This document shows, one piece after another, positions 9,638-19,554 of a stretch of DNA of 64,000 nucleotides (positions within the stretch are counted from its first letter, which is position 1; each line of letters opens with the position of its first letter). The notes under the pieces were generated by a model, which saw only the letters and a list, made by a program, of their open reading frames with translations, searched no databases and had not been told where the DNA came from. This DNA is from Ahaetulla prasina (Eukaryota > Chordata > Lepidosauria > Squamata > Colubridae): assembly GCF_028640845.1 (NCBI RefSeq), contig NC_080548.1, positions 15,284,814 to 15,348,813 on the forward strand, given 5' to 3'. The position numbers and the translations under genes were made by a program.

Positions 9638-10398
9638 TAAGGTGACCAACTTTTTTACAATGAGAAGGAGGACACAAATACATTGAAGAAAAAAAAATAT
9701 CGTAATAATTTCATATTTGGAAATTATTAAATAGATAATGAATTAATAAAATGTGAATTATTGTGCTCACCTGTGTATGGTTAAATATTCACTGAGAAAG
9801 AAGTGAGTCTAATGCGTGCATGCGTGCCGTGTTGTGTTTCGGTAAGAAGTAAACAAAGCCACTTGCGTGCGGCGCACTCTCTCAAACCAATTCTCCTGTG
9901 TGGAGCGCATGCATCTCATAATCGCGTCTCGCTGCACTGTACCGAGCCTTGACGAATCGTGATGTCAAATACAAATAGTCACATCATATGCAACGGATCG
10001 ACTTGGCATCGATCGAATTTTACAGATTAGTCTTCAAATATTGAAAAAGAGAACAGGTAGGAGGAGACTTTTTGAGAGAGGACAGAAGAACTCTGGTGGC
10101 GCAACAGGCTAATGCAGCCTATTATTAACAGCAACTGCTTGCAATATTGCAGGTTCAAGTCCCACCAGGCCCAAGGTTGACTCAGCCTTCCATCCTTTAT
10201 AAGGTAGGTAAAATGAGGACCCAGATTGTTGGGGGGCAATAAGTTGACTTTGTATATAGTATACAAATGGATGAAGACTATTGCTTAACATAGTGTAAGC
10301 TGCCCTGAGTCTTCGGAGAAGGGCGGGATATAAATGCAAAAAAAAAAAAAAAAAGGACAAAAGAAGGACTGACTAAAGGAGGACGATTGGTCACCTTA
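9638..10398. mobile_element. DNA transposon with TAAGGTGACCAA ends, hosting a SINE
   Basis: Terminal inverted repeat TAAGGTGACCAA / TTGGTCACCTTA, followed by AGGAGGACA-type subterminal sequence on both sides. 7-bp direct repeats CTAGCAG (9631-9637, 10399-10405). The superfamily is uncertain (hAT-like or other). The interior is AT-rich with a CpG-rich patch (9800-10010) and contains a SINE at 10091-10354, which must be younger. Confidence 0.7.
10091..10354 (+). mobile_element. tRNA-derived SINE with LINE-type tail
   Basis: Same family as 980-1250. Runs from CTCTGGTGGCGCAACAGG through CAAGTCCCACCAGG, GGACCCAGATTGTTGGG and CTGAGTCTTCGGAGAAGGGC to an A18 tail. TSD AGGACAGAAGAA / AGGACAAAAGAA (10079-10090, 10354-10365). 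Confidence 0.88.
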
Positions 10399-10477
10399 CT
10401 AGCAGGAAACATAAGGTAAAAATTCAGTGAACAAATGGATGGATTATATTTGTTTACTTCTGTTGCTTTAAATGAGT

Positions 10478-10560
10478 ATTATTATTCTACCCACTTTATC
10501 GAAAGCTAAATCATATTGTCTCAGCCGTTGCCCTGCTCCACCCAATGGCTGTGAACTCAG
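10478..10560. repeat. Unclassified interspersed repeat, copy 2
   Basis: Partner of 6634-6717. The shared block ends at GTGAACTCA; the neighbours on both sides are unrelated between the two copies. Confidence 0.6.
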
Positions 10561-10895
10561 CAGTTGGCTTAAACCAGATTCTGGTTTAGTAGCTGGCACT
10601 GTGACATTATATCATAGTTGGGCAAAGTTGAGTTGAGTAGCTACACCTAACAAGTGGGAGGGAAAGGTCGAGGCATAATGCAAAATGAGCAAGGTCTTGC
10701 CATGTTTCTACAGACACGACTGGTACATCTAGGTTTTTTCCCCCCCCTAGGTATGTGATGGATTTTTGTAAAAAAAAAACAAAAAAACCCCAAACCTTTT
10801 AAAAACATATTCAATTTTGTGAAGAGATTACTCTGCAGTTTTCAAGAAAGAGCTCCAACAATTATAGGGCTCCTGGATGAATAGGTGAGTGGGTG

Positions 10896-11203
10896 CAGTG
10901 GTGGGTTTCAATTTTTTTTACTACCGGTTCTGTGGGTGTGGCTTGGTGGGTGTGGTGTGGCTTGGTGGGCATGGCTTGGTAGGCGTGGCAGTGGAAGGAT
11001 ACTGCAAAATCTCCATTCCCTCCCCGATCCAGGAGAAGGATATTGCAAAATCCCCATTTCCTCCTGATCAGCTGGAACTCGGGAGGCAGAGAATAGATGG
11101 GGGTGGGGCCAGCCGGAATTTTTACTACCGGTTCTCTGAACTACTCAAAATTTCGGCTACCGGTTCTCCAGAATTGGTCAGAACCTGCTGAAACCCACCT
11201 CTG
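10896..11203 (+). mobile_element. hAT MITE, family A
   Basis: Left end CAGTGGTGGGTTTCAATTT with TACTACCGGTTCTGTGGGTG; right end CTACCGGTTCTCCAGAATTG ... GAAACCCACCTCTG. Near-perfect 8-bp TSD AGTGGGTG/GGTGGGTG. Contains one to two units of the AAGGATACTGCAAAATCTCC segment that is expanded at 16070. Overlapping forward frames (10885-11191) are chance. Confidence 0.88.
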
Positions 11204-11645
11204 GGTGGGTGGCTTTATTTAATAATACAGAACAAAGAGGAAAATAATCAAGAAAAAGAAAAGAAAGCAGTGCAACAATAGTACAAATTACAGGCACTCC
11301 TTGGGATAGGATGGCAATTGGGACTTGCTGTTGCTAAGTGACACAGTTGTGAAACATGATGTCAAGTGCCCACATCACTTAGTATCTGCAGTTCAACCAT
11401 CCCAGTTGCCATCATCAAGCAAATCACCATGGATCATAAAGACCTCACAGAAACTCCACTTCTGATTTCCTGCTGGCTTCCCCATTGACTTTGCTTGTGG
11501 GAAGCCAGCAAGGAATGTTGAAAATTGTGATCATGTAACCATAAATGTGAGCTGATTGCCAAGCTCCCGAATTGTGATCAGGTGACTGGGTGGATGCTGG
11601 AATGGCCAGAACTTGGAGAACTGGTTGTAAGTATTATTTGTTCAT

Positions 11646-11900
11646 TTGTATCATTTGTATCATTTGTATTCATTTGTATCATTTGCACGTAAAAATGCAA
11701 GTAGAAAAAATAGGGACCACCTTGTATCTTGTATACCTTGTATATCTTGTATACTTTGTATACCTTGTGATACCTTGTATCACCTTGTATCACCTTGTGA
11801 TACCTTGTATCACCTTGTATTTATATCATTTGTATCATTTGTATTCATTTGTATCATTTGCACGTAAAAGTGCAAGTAGAAAAAATAGGGACCACCTTGG
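11646..11900 (+). repeat. Tandem duplication with expanded (TATCACCTTG)n minisatellite
   Basis: A ~76-bp block, TGTATCATTTGTATCATTTG through GGGACCACCTTG, occurs at about 11648-11723 and again at 11824-11899. Between them lies a decamer array built on TTGTATACC/TTGTATCACC. The block contains part of the Sauria SINE (GCAAGTAGAAAAAATAGGG), so the duplication followed SINE insertion. Confidence 0.8.
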
Positions 11901-12079
11901 TGGGAAGGTAACAGTGTTCCGTGCACCTTTGGCGTTGAGTCATGCCGGCCACATGACCACGGAGACGTCTTCGGACAACGTAGGCTCTTCGGCTTTGAAA
12001 CGGAGATGAGCACTGCCCCCTAGAGTCGGCAACAACTAGCACGTATGTGAGAGGGGAACCTTTACCTTTACCTTTACTA
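11859..12079 (+). mobile_element. Sauria SINE, 5'-truncated
   Basis: 3' two-thirds of a Sauria SINE: ACGTAAAAGTGCAAGTAG, GGTAACAGTGTTCCGTGC, CATGCCGGCCACATGACC, CGGCTTTGAAACGGAGATG, ending GGGGAACCTTTACCTTTACC. The head is replaced by the pentamer/decamer tandem repeats. Confidence 0.82.
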
Positions 12080-12117
12080 TCATTTGTTCACATAGTTGTA
12101 AGTTGGAATTTACCTGA

Positions 12118-12522
12118 ATGAGTAGTCATAATCCACGAATTGCCTGGATATATCTGATGGCTTCTCTTACGTATATAATTTTGTATGTGTGATTTTACAC
12201 AACAAAATCAATAAAGGATGACCCTATTTCATTGCAACACTCTATACATAGCCTACTTCTATAAGCAAGTCATTTATAAATTGGAAGTAACACTGAACAA
12301 TTTTTAGCCGTTTGTTACCGAAAAGGGACTGTTGAGCTGCCAAAACATGATTTTGGGGTGCAAATAGCCTCTACGGCCCACACTCTGCATGCCTTGATTG
12401 CTTTGGGAATATCATTTGCCCTTTCCCCAGGAGGAACAGTGATATCATTTTCCTCAAATAGCAAATTACAGGCTCTGGAATTTAAGCCACAAGGCAGCTT
12501 AAAAGCAGTACAGTATCTGTAA
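12118..12522. other. No gene recognised
   Basis: Unique AT-rich sequence. An AATAAAG at ~12209 has no associated exon that I can see. Confidence 0.45.
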
Positions 12523-12530
12523 TGTTAGAC

Positions 12531-13134
12531 CAGGGGTGAAATGCTCCTGGTTTGGATCGGATCGGTTGATCCGGTAGCAATGGCGGTGGGTGGTTCGGAG
12601 AACTGATAGCAAAAATCTCTGCTTCCCCCGCCCATGCCCACCCAATCACCCGGACACCCGCTTGCCCGCTTGCCAGTTCTTTTAAAAATTGCTTTTAAAA
12701 GGTTAAAAAAAAGGCTCTGACGATCACAGCTGAGCCATGCGATCATCAGAGCCTTTTTTTTTACTTTTAAAAGCATTTTTTTAACTATCTATTCAGCCCA
12801 ATAGGTTGTAAAAAATGCTTTAAAAAGGTTAAAAAAAGGCTCTGTGGATCAAAGATGAGCTGCACAAGCCTTTGTTTTACTTTTAAAAGCATTTTTTACA
12901 ACCTATTTGGCCAAATAGGTTGTAAAAAAATGCTTTTAAAAGTAAAAAAAAATCATTTGCCACAGCTGAACACCCCCCCCCCCCCGTGCGCTGTTCTACT
13001 TACCCATGCCTCCTTTTTGGCTTGCACTGCACTGCACGCACACCTCGCATTTGGTGCATGGTGTGCACACCGCATGCATAGTGTGCATGTGCAGCCAGCG
13101 AACCAGTAATAAACCGGTTCAGATTTCACCACTG
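12531..13134 (+). mobile_element. hAT MITE, family C (palindrome-rich)
   Basis: Left end CAGGGGTGAAATGCTCCTGG, right end CCGGTTCAGATTTCACCACTG, with flanks TGTTAGAC/GGCTAGAC (6 of 8). The interior repeats inverted modules: CTTTTAAAAGCATTTTTT, GATCATCAGAGCC and ACCTATTTGGCCAAATAGGT (12680-12950), so long hairpins can form. Carries a C13 run near 12971. Other copies: 20825, 27232, 54357, 60119. Confidence 0.8.
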
Positions 13135-13142
13135 GGCTAGAC

Positions 13143-13791
13143 TTAGCTAAATGAACTTCACAATGAAAAAATAATAATAATTAAGGAATGACAAACTGTA
13201 AACAGATTGGACTAGAGTTCACTTGGAGATGGTGACTAAGATCTGAAATCTAAACATCTGGAGGATATTAAGTTGTCCTAAATGCTAGAAAAGGCAATAA
13301 ATAGACTTCTGTTTCGTTTCAATGTGCCCTGCCTTGTCTGAGGACGCTCTCGACTCGTCCACTAGAGGGTGCCCTTGTCTTCCTTGACACACAGCTGGGG
13401 ACTGGTGGAATCATTTTGGTAGCTGCTAATATTTTTTTAAAAAGTGAATTCAAAGTGAATTCTAGCCTCCTTCACAGCAACCCACTAATATTTTAATTTA
13501 TTCATTATATTGTTCAGATGTGGTCTGCCTATCCATTCTTAACTGCTTATCTACAGTGAACCAGGCAGGTTTACGATTAAGGGGCGTGCATAAGAGCACA
13601 AGCGTGCCTACTGTTCCTGTCCTATTGTTTCCTTTCATTATATCCAATTAATATAGTTATTACATACTTATGCTTATATATATGCTTATATATAGTATAG
13701 TTATTTCGTGCTTATGCTTATATATACTGTTGTGACAAAATAAGTGAATCAAATAAATGATAGATTGTTTCAGAATGATTACTTTAACATG
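13143..13791. other. No gene recognised; AT-rich
   Basis: Unique sequence with a TATATGCTTATATATAG-type low-complexity patch (13675-13730). No supported exon. Confidence 0.45.
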
Positions 13792-13799
13792 TCCTAGAT

Positions 13800-13918
13800 C
13801 AAGGATCTCCAACCTTGGCAACTTTAAGACTTGTGGACTTCAGCTCCCAGAATTCCTCAGCCAGCAAAGCTGAGTTGAAGTCCACAAGTCTTAAAGTTGC
13901 CAAGGTTGGAGACCCCTG
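13800..13918. mobile_element. hAT MITE family D
   Basis: Palindromic copy with perfect TSD TCCTAGAT (13792-13799, 13919-13926). Ends CAAGGATCTCCAACCTTGG and CCAAGGTTGGAGACCCCTG. Confidence 0.88.
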
Positions 13919-13990
13919 TCCTAGATCAACTCTCTCCTTTTTGATCTCAAGCAAATAAAGCACAATCCAGTTTCCACCAAGGAAGAGGCT

Positions 13991-14265
13991 CAGTGGTGGG
14001 TTTCACAAAATTATACTACCGGTTCTGTGGGTATGGCTTGGTGGGAGTGGCAGGGGAAGGATACTGTAAAATCTCCATTCCCACCCCACTCCAGGGGAAG
14101 GTTACTGCAAAATCCCCATTTCCTCCCAATCAGCTGGGACTCGGGAGGCAGATAATATATGGGGGCGGGGCCAGTCAGAATTTTTACTACCAGTTCTCCG
14201 AACTACTCAAAATTTCCACTACCGGTTCTCCAGAACTGGTCAGAACCTGCTGAAACCCACCTCTG
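13991..14265 (+). mobile_element. hAT MITE family A
   Basis: Complete copy with perfect 8-bp TSD AAGAGGCT (13983-13990, 14266-14273), the clearest proof in the window that family A makes hAT-type duplications. Confidence 0.92.
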
Positions 14266-14404
14266 AAGAGGCTTTTGAGCATAAGTGACTATCATGGCTA
14301 AGCAGGAATGGTTTAAAAAAAGCCCTTGTTTATGATAATTTTGGGGGCAATTTCTTGGCAATTCAATGCAGGTGATTTGACAATTGCCTGTTTTTTCTGG
14401 CATG

Positions 14405-14635
14405 TTTGGTCTAGTGGCTAAGTCACCAGGCTTGAAAGTGGGAGACCAGGAGTTCAAATCCCTGTTTAACCATGAAACCCAGCTGAGTGACTTTGGGCCA
14501 CAGTTCGTCTCTCTTTCTCAACCCAACCAAACCCACCTCATAGGGTTATTGTAGTAGGGAAAATAGGAAGGCGCCTTGGATATCATTTATAAAAATAATA
14601 AAGGTGGTATAATAAATAAATACATTTTCCTTTTC
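14405..14635 (+). mobile_element. tRNA-derived SINE (MIR-like layout)
   Basis: tRNA-like head TTTGGTCTAGTGGCTAAGTC with AGGAGTTCAAATCCCTG (box B), core CAGCTGAGTGACTTTGGGCC, CCAACCAAACCCACCTCATA, and tail GGCGCCTTGGATATC...AATAAATAAAT. Related copies at about 27800-27990 and 33305-33505. Confidence 0.7.
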
Positions 14636-14811
14636 CTTTTTAAAATGTCTTAATGAATTGAAAGAGGGGAAAAAAGGAAGGAAAACAAAATACCACACAA
14701 ATAGATATTTATAAACTGTAAAAATTTGGCAAGTGCAAAATGTTAAGGGAAAAAAACCCTTTATTATTCAATCCAAACCTTAAATGAAGACCGTATATAA
14801 AGATGGGTGGG

Positions 14812-15250
14812 GTGGGATGCAATGGCTCACTGGTTAAAGAAGCTGGGTTTGTCAGCAAGCTCAGGGGTCTCCAATCTTGGCAACTTTAAGACTGGCAAAG
14901 CTGACTGAGGAACTCTGGGATTTGAAATCCACAAGTCTTAAAGTTGCCAAGGTTGGAGACCCCTGAGCTAGATAGCTGACAGTCTGTTCGAGATCCCAGT
15001 GCAGTGTGACGGGGTGAGCTCCTAGTATTTACCTCAGCTCCTGCCAACCTAGCAGTTCAAAAGCATGCAAATGTGAGTAGATAAATAGGTAACAGCATTC
15101 TGTGCACCTTTGGCATACAGCCATGCTGGCCACTTGACCACAGAAGCATTTTTAGATAATGCTAGCTCCCTCGGCCAAGAAACAGAAATGAGTAGCATCC
15201 CCTAAAGTTGGACATGACTCAACAGGAGAAACTTTTACCTTTACCTTTGA
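14812..15250 (+). mobile_element. Sauria SINE interrupted by a hAT MITE
   Basis: Head GATGCAATGGCTCACTGG (14818), body resuming after the MITE with CGGGGTGAGCTCCTAGTA, GGCCACTTGACCACAGAAGC, CCTAAAGTTGGACATGACTC and tail ACTTTTACCTTTACCTTTG. More diverged than the copies at 29061 and 29931, so older. A TA repeat follows. Confidence 0.8.
14862..14965. mobile_element. hAT MITE family D nested in a Sauria SINE
   Basis: Ends CAGGGGTCTCCAATCTTGG and CCAAGGTTGGAGACCCCTG. Flanking octamers AGCAAGCT/AGCTAGAT agree at 6 of 8. Internal deletion compared with the 130-bp copies. Confidence 0.8.
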
Positions 15251-15980
15251 TATATATATATATAAGCAGTATATATATAATTTCTCGCTTTTATCCAAGC
15301 TAGAAATACTTTATATAAAGATAACCATACATCAATTGGGTACTCTAAAAACCATTATTAGATCTATGATGAACAAATATAACCAACTAATAAAAATCAT
15401 CAGTAGGAATTGACCAGAATTTCTAGCTTGGATGAAACAACCTATCTTTACCTTTTTGAACTATCAGTCCAAATTAGCAAGAGCTTTTTGTAAGTTTACA
15501 TAACAGCTCTGAATCCAGGGTACCCTGCACGTTATTTATTTCTCATACAGCTATCCTAGTGAAATGTCCTTTTCCTGCTCCTCAGTAGACTTCAAGTTGG
15601 TGCATGAAATCTTCATGTTCCATGTGTTGGCATCCACCCATGGAAACTATGTTCCCATCACCAGATTACATAAAGTGTGTTGAAACTGGATCCAAGATTT
15701 GATAGCTGATACAAGTTGGCTGGAATCACTCGTATTAATCAATAATAAGTTTGTTTGGTTTACGTTCAGTGTAACAAATATACTCAGCCACCATGACTAA
15801 CAAATCATGGTTTATGGTTTGATTTGTGCTACACACTATCACTGTAGCTTATTTTGGGAGCCATAGTTCAAGCAGTCATAAGTTAGCTGAATGTGAGAAT
15901 CCCACCAATAAGGTGGAGTTTGGGTTAGTCATATTGAGAATCGACTGGTTGAAAGGCTATGGTGACTAATTTCATTTCCA
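15251..15980. other. No gene recognised; one inverted repeat
   Basis: Unique AT-rich sequence starting with (TA)n. A perfect 14-bp inverted repeat TCCAAGCTAGAAAT / ATTTCTAGCTTGGA lies at 15294-15307 and 15419-15432, possibly the ends of a tiny MITE. Confidence 0.4.
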
Positions 15981-15987
15981 TCTACAG

Positions 15988-16580
15988 GTGAATAGTGGGT
16001 TTCAAATTTTTTTACTACCGGTTCTGTGGGTGTGGCTTGGTGGGCGTAGCATGGCTTGGTGGGCATGGCAGGGGAAGGATACTGTAAAATCTCCATTCCC
16101 TCCCCACTCCAGGGAAAGGATACTGCAAAATCTCCATTCCCACCCCACTCCTAGGGGAAGGATACTGCAAAATCCCCATTCCCTCCCCACTCCTGGGGAA
16201 GGATATTGCAAAATCCCCATTCCCTCCCCACTCCTGGGAGAAGGATACTGCAAAATCCCCATTCTCTCCCCACTCCAGGGAAAGGATACTGCAAAATCCC
16301 CATTCCCTCCCCACTCCTGGGGGAAGGATATTGCAAAATCTCCATTCCCTCCCCACTCCAGGGAAAGGATACTGCACAATCCCCATTCCCTCCCCACTCC
16401 AGGGAAAGGATACTGCAAAATCTCCATTCCCTCCCCAATCCTGGAGAAAGGATACTGCAAAATCCCCATTCCCTCACCACTCTGGGGCCAGCCAGAGGTG
16501 GTATTTTCCAGTTCTCCGAACTGCTCAACATTTCCGCTGCCAGTTCTCCAGAACCTGTCAGAATCTGCTGGATTTCACCC
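15988..16580 (+). mobile_element. hAT MITE family A with internal VNTR expansion
   Basis: Left part AGTGGGTTTCAAATTTTTTT-ACTACCGGTTCTGTGGG; right part CAGTTCTCCAGAACCTGTCA...GGATTTCACCCCCG. Both termini are diverged and no TSD is clear. About twice family length because of the array at 16070-16485. Confidence 0.75.
16070..16485 (+). repeat. ~41-bp minisatellite, about ten units
   Basis: Unit approximates AGGGGAAGGATACTGCAAAA followed by TCCCCATTCCCTCCCCACTCC. Ten successive units differ by a few bases (TCTCC/TCCCC, ACTGC/ATTGC). Because 41 is not a multiple of three, all frames read through it, which explains six long overlapping frames on both strands (15988-16629 and others). Confidence 0.93.
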
Positions 16581-16589
16581 CCGTTTATC

Positions 16590-17520
16590 ATCCATGCTCT
16601 ATAATTTAATATGTGTGAGAGAGGTCTGAGTTGTTTATGGCTTCTTTCTCAAATTATGGTTAAATAAATCGATGTAGCCATGATGTGTGAAATGTCACAG
16701 TTCTGTAGGTGGCTATTGATGGGAAAATTGGTGAGTGGGTTAACATCAGGTGTTAACTGTGTATTTATTTCTGCAAGTATCTTGTTTTAGGCACAGGTAA
16801 ACTATGATGCTTGTCAACTTTTATCTTAAAAGAAACCTGAACTCAACCTCCTGTTTATCTGCAGGCTAGAGAATAAATTAATTGGCCAATTTTCAGCTAT
16901 TCATCCATCTATTCAACTTCTGCGTAGGTCCTCAACTTTTAAAAATTACAGAAATAAATGTGAATGTTCATACAGAGAACTTCTAAAGTGGATTTTTTGG
17001 GGGCGGGTGGGCAACACAACATTCCTTCAATTGCAATTCTGATCGCACCTTTTTAGCAATACCACCAGGAGCCCAGAAAATAAACAAATGGATCATCAAA
17101 CAAATCAATCCAGAATTTTTTCTTGTGGCATAAATGACATAAACCAGACTCAAATTATTCTACTTTATGTGAAGACCTTCCCTACTGGAGAAGTCTATAA
17201 TGGCAAAAGGAAGTTGAAGGGGATGATTGACAGCAGGATAGTTAGACTCAAATACAGCAACAGTGCAGGCATAGTTGAAAGACTGTTTGGGGACAAATCA
17301 CAACGATCAAATTCAATGTCAATTTCCCAACCATGTAGATAGTTTTTCTCCAAAATGATTTATCTGTGGGTTGCTAAAAGTCCGTACCAATTTGATGGCA
17401 CATAATAAATCAACCAGTCTACTATCTATCAAATAAGTTACATCTATCCTTTGGTTGCGGGATCAGAACCAGGAAGAATTTTGAGCACCAATTATCAAAA
17501 GGGAGAAATAGATAGAATTA
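16590..17520. other. No gene recognised
   Basis: Unique AT-rich sequence; the frame 17088-17342 has no recognisable domain or splice context. Confidence 0.45.
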
Positions 17521-17535
17521 AGCCATTGTTTAATT

Positions 17536-17967
17536 CAATTCAATGTATGGCTGTGAAGGTTGGACCATAAGAAAGGCTGAGCGCCAAAGAATTGAGGCCT
17601 TTGAACTCTGGTGCTGGAGAAGACTCCTGCGAGTCCCATGGACTGCAAGACGAACAAACAAGTCAGTTCTAGAGGAGATCAACCCTGACTGTTCTTTAGA
17701 AGGCCAGATCTTGAAGATGAAACTCAAATACTTCGGCCACTTAATGAGAAGGAAGGACTCACTGGAGAAGAGTCTAATGCTGGGAAAGATTGAGGGCAAA
17801 AGAAGAAAGGGACGACAGAGAACGAGGTGGCTGGATGGAGTCACTGAAGCAGTCGGCATGAGTTTAAATGGACTCCAGAGGATGGTAGAGGACAGGAAGG
17901 CCTGGAGGAATGTTGTCCATGGGGTCGCGATGGGTCAGACACGACTTCGCAACTAACAACAACAACA
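17536..17967 (+). mobile_element. Bov-B (RTE) LINE, 3' end
   Basis: 5'-truncated Bov-B. An open frame (17543-17956, 137 codons) encodes the C-terminal part of the ORF2 protein, with CEGWTIRKAERQRIEAFELW, KYFGHLMRRKDSLEKSLMLG, GRQRTRWLDGVTEAVGMSL and a stop right before the AACAACAACAA tail. Direct repeats AGCCATTGTTTAATT / AGCCATTGTTAATT (17521-17535, 17968-17981) are the TSD. Known: Bov-B is shared by squamates and ruminants by horizontal transfer and supplies the machinery for Sauria SINEs. The open frame implies a fairly recent copy. Confidence 0.92.
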
Positions 17968-18013
17968 AGCCATTGTTAATTAATCCCTCACCCCAATTGC
18001 AGACAATCTATGT

Positions 18014-18699
18014 CAGGGGTGTCAAATTCAAGGATGCTTAAATCTGGCCTGTGGGGCTGGCCTAGAAATATCAAAGGAATGGCTCATGGTGCCTCTGTCA
18101 CCCAAAATGGGCTGCAGGGTGGGTGCATGTGCCCCCCCCCGCAGCACTCTGCTGGCCAAAAATGGGCTGTGCAGCCCCGCTCGTGGCCCGTTTTTGCCAG
18201 CAGAACAGTGGTGGGTTTAAATTTTTTTTACTGCCGGTTCTGTGGGTGTGGCTTGGTGGAAGTGGCTTGGCTTGGTGGGCATGGCTTGGTGGGCATAGCA
18301 GGGGAAGGATACTGTAAAATCTCCTTCAGTAAAATCTTACTGCAAAATCCCCATTTCCTCCCGATCAGCTGGGACTCGGGAGGCAGAGAATAGACGCGGG
18401 TGGGGCCAGTCAGAATTTTTACTACCGGTTCTCCGAACTACTCAAAATTTCCGCTACCGGTTCTTCAGAACTGGTCAGAACCTGCTAAAACCCACCTCTG
18501 CAGCAGAGTGTTGCAGAAGGCCATGGAGGCTGAAAGGGGCTGCGCAGGGGTCTTGCAGGGCCTCTACGCCCACTGTTTTGGCTGGCAGGGTGCTGCAGGA
18601 GGCGTCCGTCCTGTCTCCCCCCCAATTTCCCCCCTCGCCATTCCTTGGAGAACTACAATGCTGATCCAGTCCTCGAAGAAATCCACTTTGACACCCCTG
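18014..18699. mobile_element. hAT transposon, family F (CAGGGGTGTCAAATTC), with nested element
   Basis: Left end CAGGGGTGTCAAATTCAAGG, right end GAAATCCACTTTGACACCCCTG. Subterminal GGCCTGTGGGGCTGGCC. A family-A MITE is nested inside (18206-18500). Related to 49759-50092. The flanking octamers do not match, perhaps because another element abuts on the right. Confidence 0.68.
18206..18500 (+). mobile_element. hAT MITE family A nested in family F
   Basis: TSD CAGCAGAA/CAGCAGAG (18198-18205, 18501-18508). The target is the CCAGCAGA stretch of the outer element, so this copy is younger than its host. Confidence 0.85.
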
Positions 18700-18702
18700 G
18701 TC

Positions 18703-19546
18703 CAGGGGTGAAATCCAGCAGGTTCTGACCGGTTCTGGAGAACCAGTAGCGGAAATTTTTTTTTTTTATTGAAAGAGTTTTAAAAAACAAAAACATTTTC
18801 CCCCCTTTTCCCCTCCTCCCAAAACCCCCTCCCACCCCTCCCCGGCTTCCCGGGTCAATCACAAGGTATTGTTATACATAAACCAAACATAGAATAAAAT
18901 TTTCCCTTCCAATCCAAATAACCACATCCACAGCTTTTCATCTCCCAACCCCCTCCCCATTACATAAAATAACTTTCTAATTATTCAAAGGCAATCTGAT
19001 ATTTCTTAATCTGATATCTGTTTTGTAGATAATCAATCCATTTTTCCCATTCAATTAAATATCTTTCCTGCGTATTGTCTTTTAAAAAAGCTGAGATTTT
19101 AGCCATCTCAGCCAAATTAGTAACTTTCAGTATCCATTCTTCTATTGTAGGTATCTCTTCCTTCTTCCAGTATTGTCCAATCAACAATCTTGCTGCTGTT
19201 ATTAAATTCAGAATCAATTTAGTCTCAATCCCTGTACAATCCGTTATAATTCCCAAAAGGAAAAATTGTGGCAGGAACTGGTCCAGGGGTGAAATCCAGC
19301 AGGTTCTGACCGGTTCTGGAGAACCAGTAGCGGAAATTTTGAGTAGTTTGGAGAACCGGCAAATACTACCTCTGGCTGACCCTAGAATGGGGTGGGAATG
19401 GAGATTTTGCAATATCCTTTCTCCAGGAGTGGGGAGAGAATGGGAATTTTGTAGTATCCTTCCCCTGCCACACCCACCAAGCCACACCACGCACACCAAG
19501 CCACGCCCACAGAACCAGTAGTAAAAAAATTTGGATTTCACCACTG
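18703..19546 (-). mobile_element. hAT MITE family A, split by an L1
   Basis: Reverse-orientation copy: CAGGGGTGAAATCCAGCAGG left, GGATTTCACCACTG right, TSD CCCTGGTC/CCCTGGTT (18695-18702, 19547-19554). The L1 lies inside, and the first 57 bp of the MITE occur twice as part of the 63-bp L1-flanking repeat. Confidence 0.85.
18760..19277 (-). mobile_element. L1 LINE, 5'-truncated, reverse orientation
   Basis: Poly(T) at the left (element poly(A)), then a pyrimidine-rich 3' UTR, then the ORF2 C-terminus on the reverse strand ending ...RYQIKKYQIAFE at 18981. The same ~80-residue segment, differing at only a couple of residues, is at 50629-50880. Perfect 63-bp direct repeats flank it (18697-18759 and 19278-19340), an unusually long TSD for L1. 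Confidence 0.9.
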
Positions 19547-19554
19547 CCCTGGTT

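Larger units (their letters stand above)
11290..12117 (+). mobile_element. Diverged Tigger-like MITE, interrupted
   Basis: A weak copy of the CAGGTAGTCCTCGACTTACG family: AGGCACTCCTTGGGATAGG, CCATTGACTTTGCTTGTGGG, GCCAAGCTCCCGAATTGTGA, GGTTGTAAG at 11624, then the outer end GTTGTAAGTTGGAATTTACC at ~12098-12117. A minisatellite and a Sauria SINE lie between the parts. Confidence 0.6.

Noticed and set aside
16070..16485. CRISPR-like appearance of a regular repeat array
   Set aside because: The units are contiguous, without unique spacers, and sit inside a eukaryotic MITE.
16002..16629. Six overlapping long frames on both strands
   Set aside because: They are translations of the ~41-bp tandem repeat in different frames (GILQYP-, CKIPIPS-type repeats); no gene structure.
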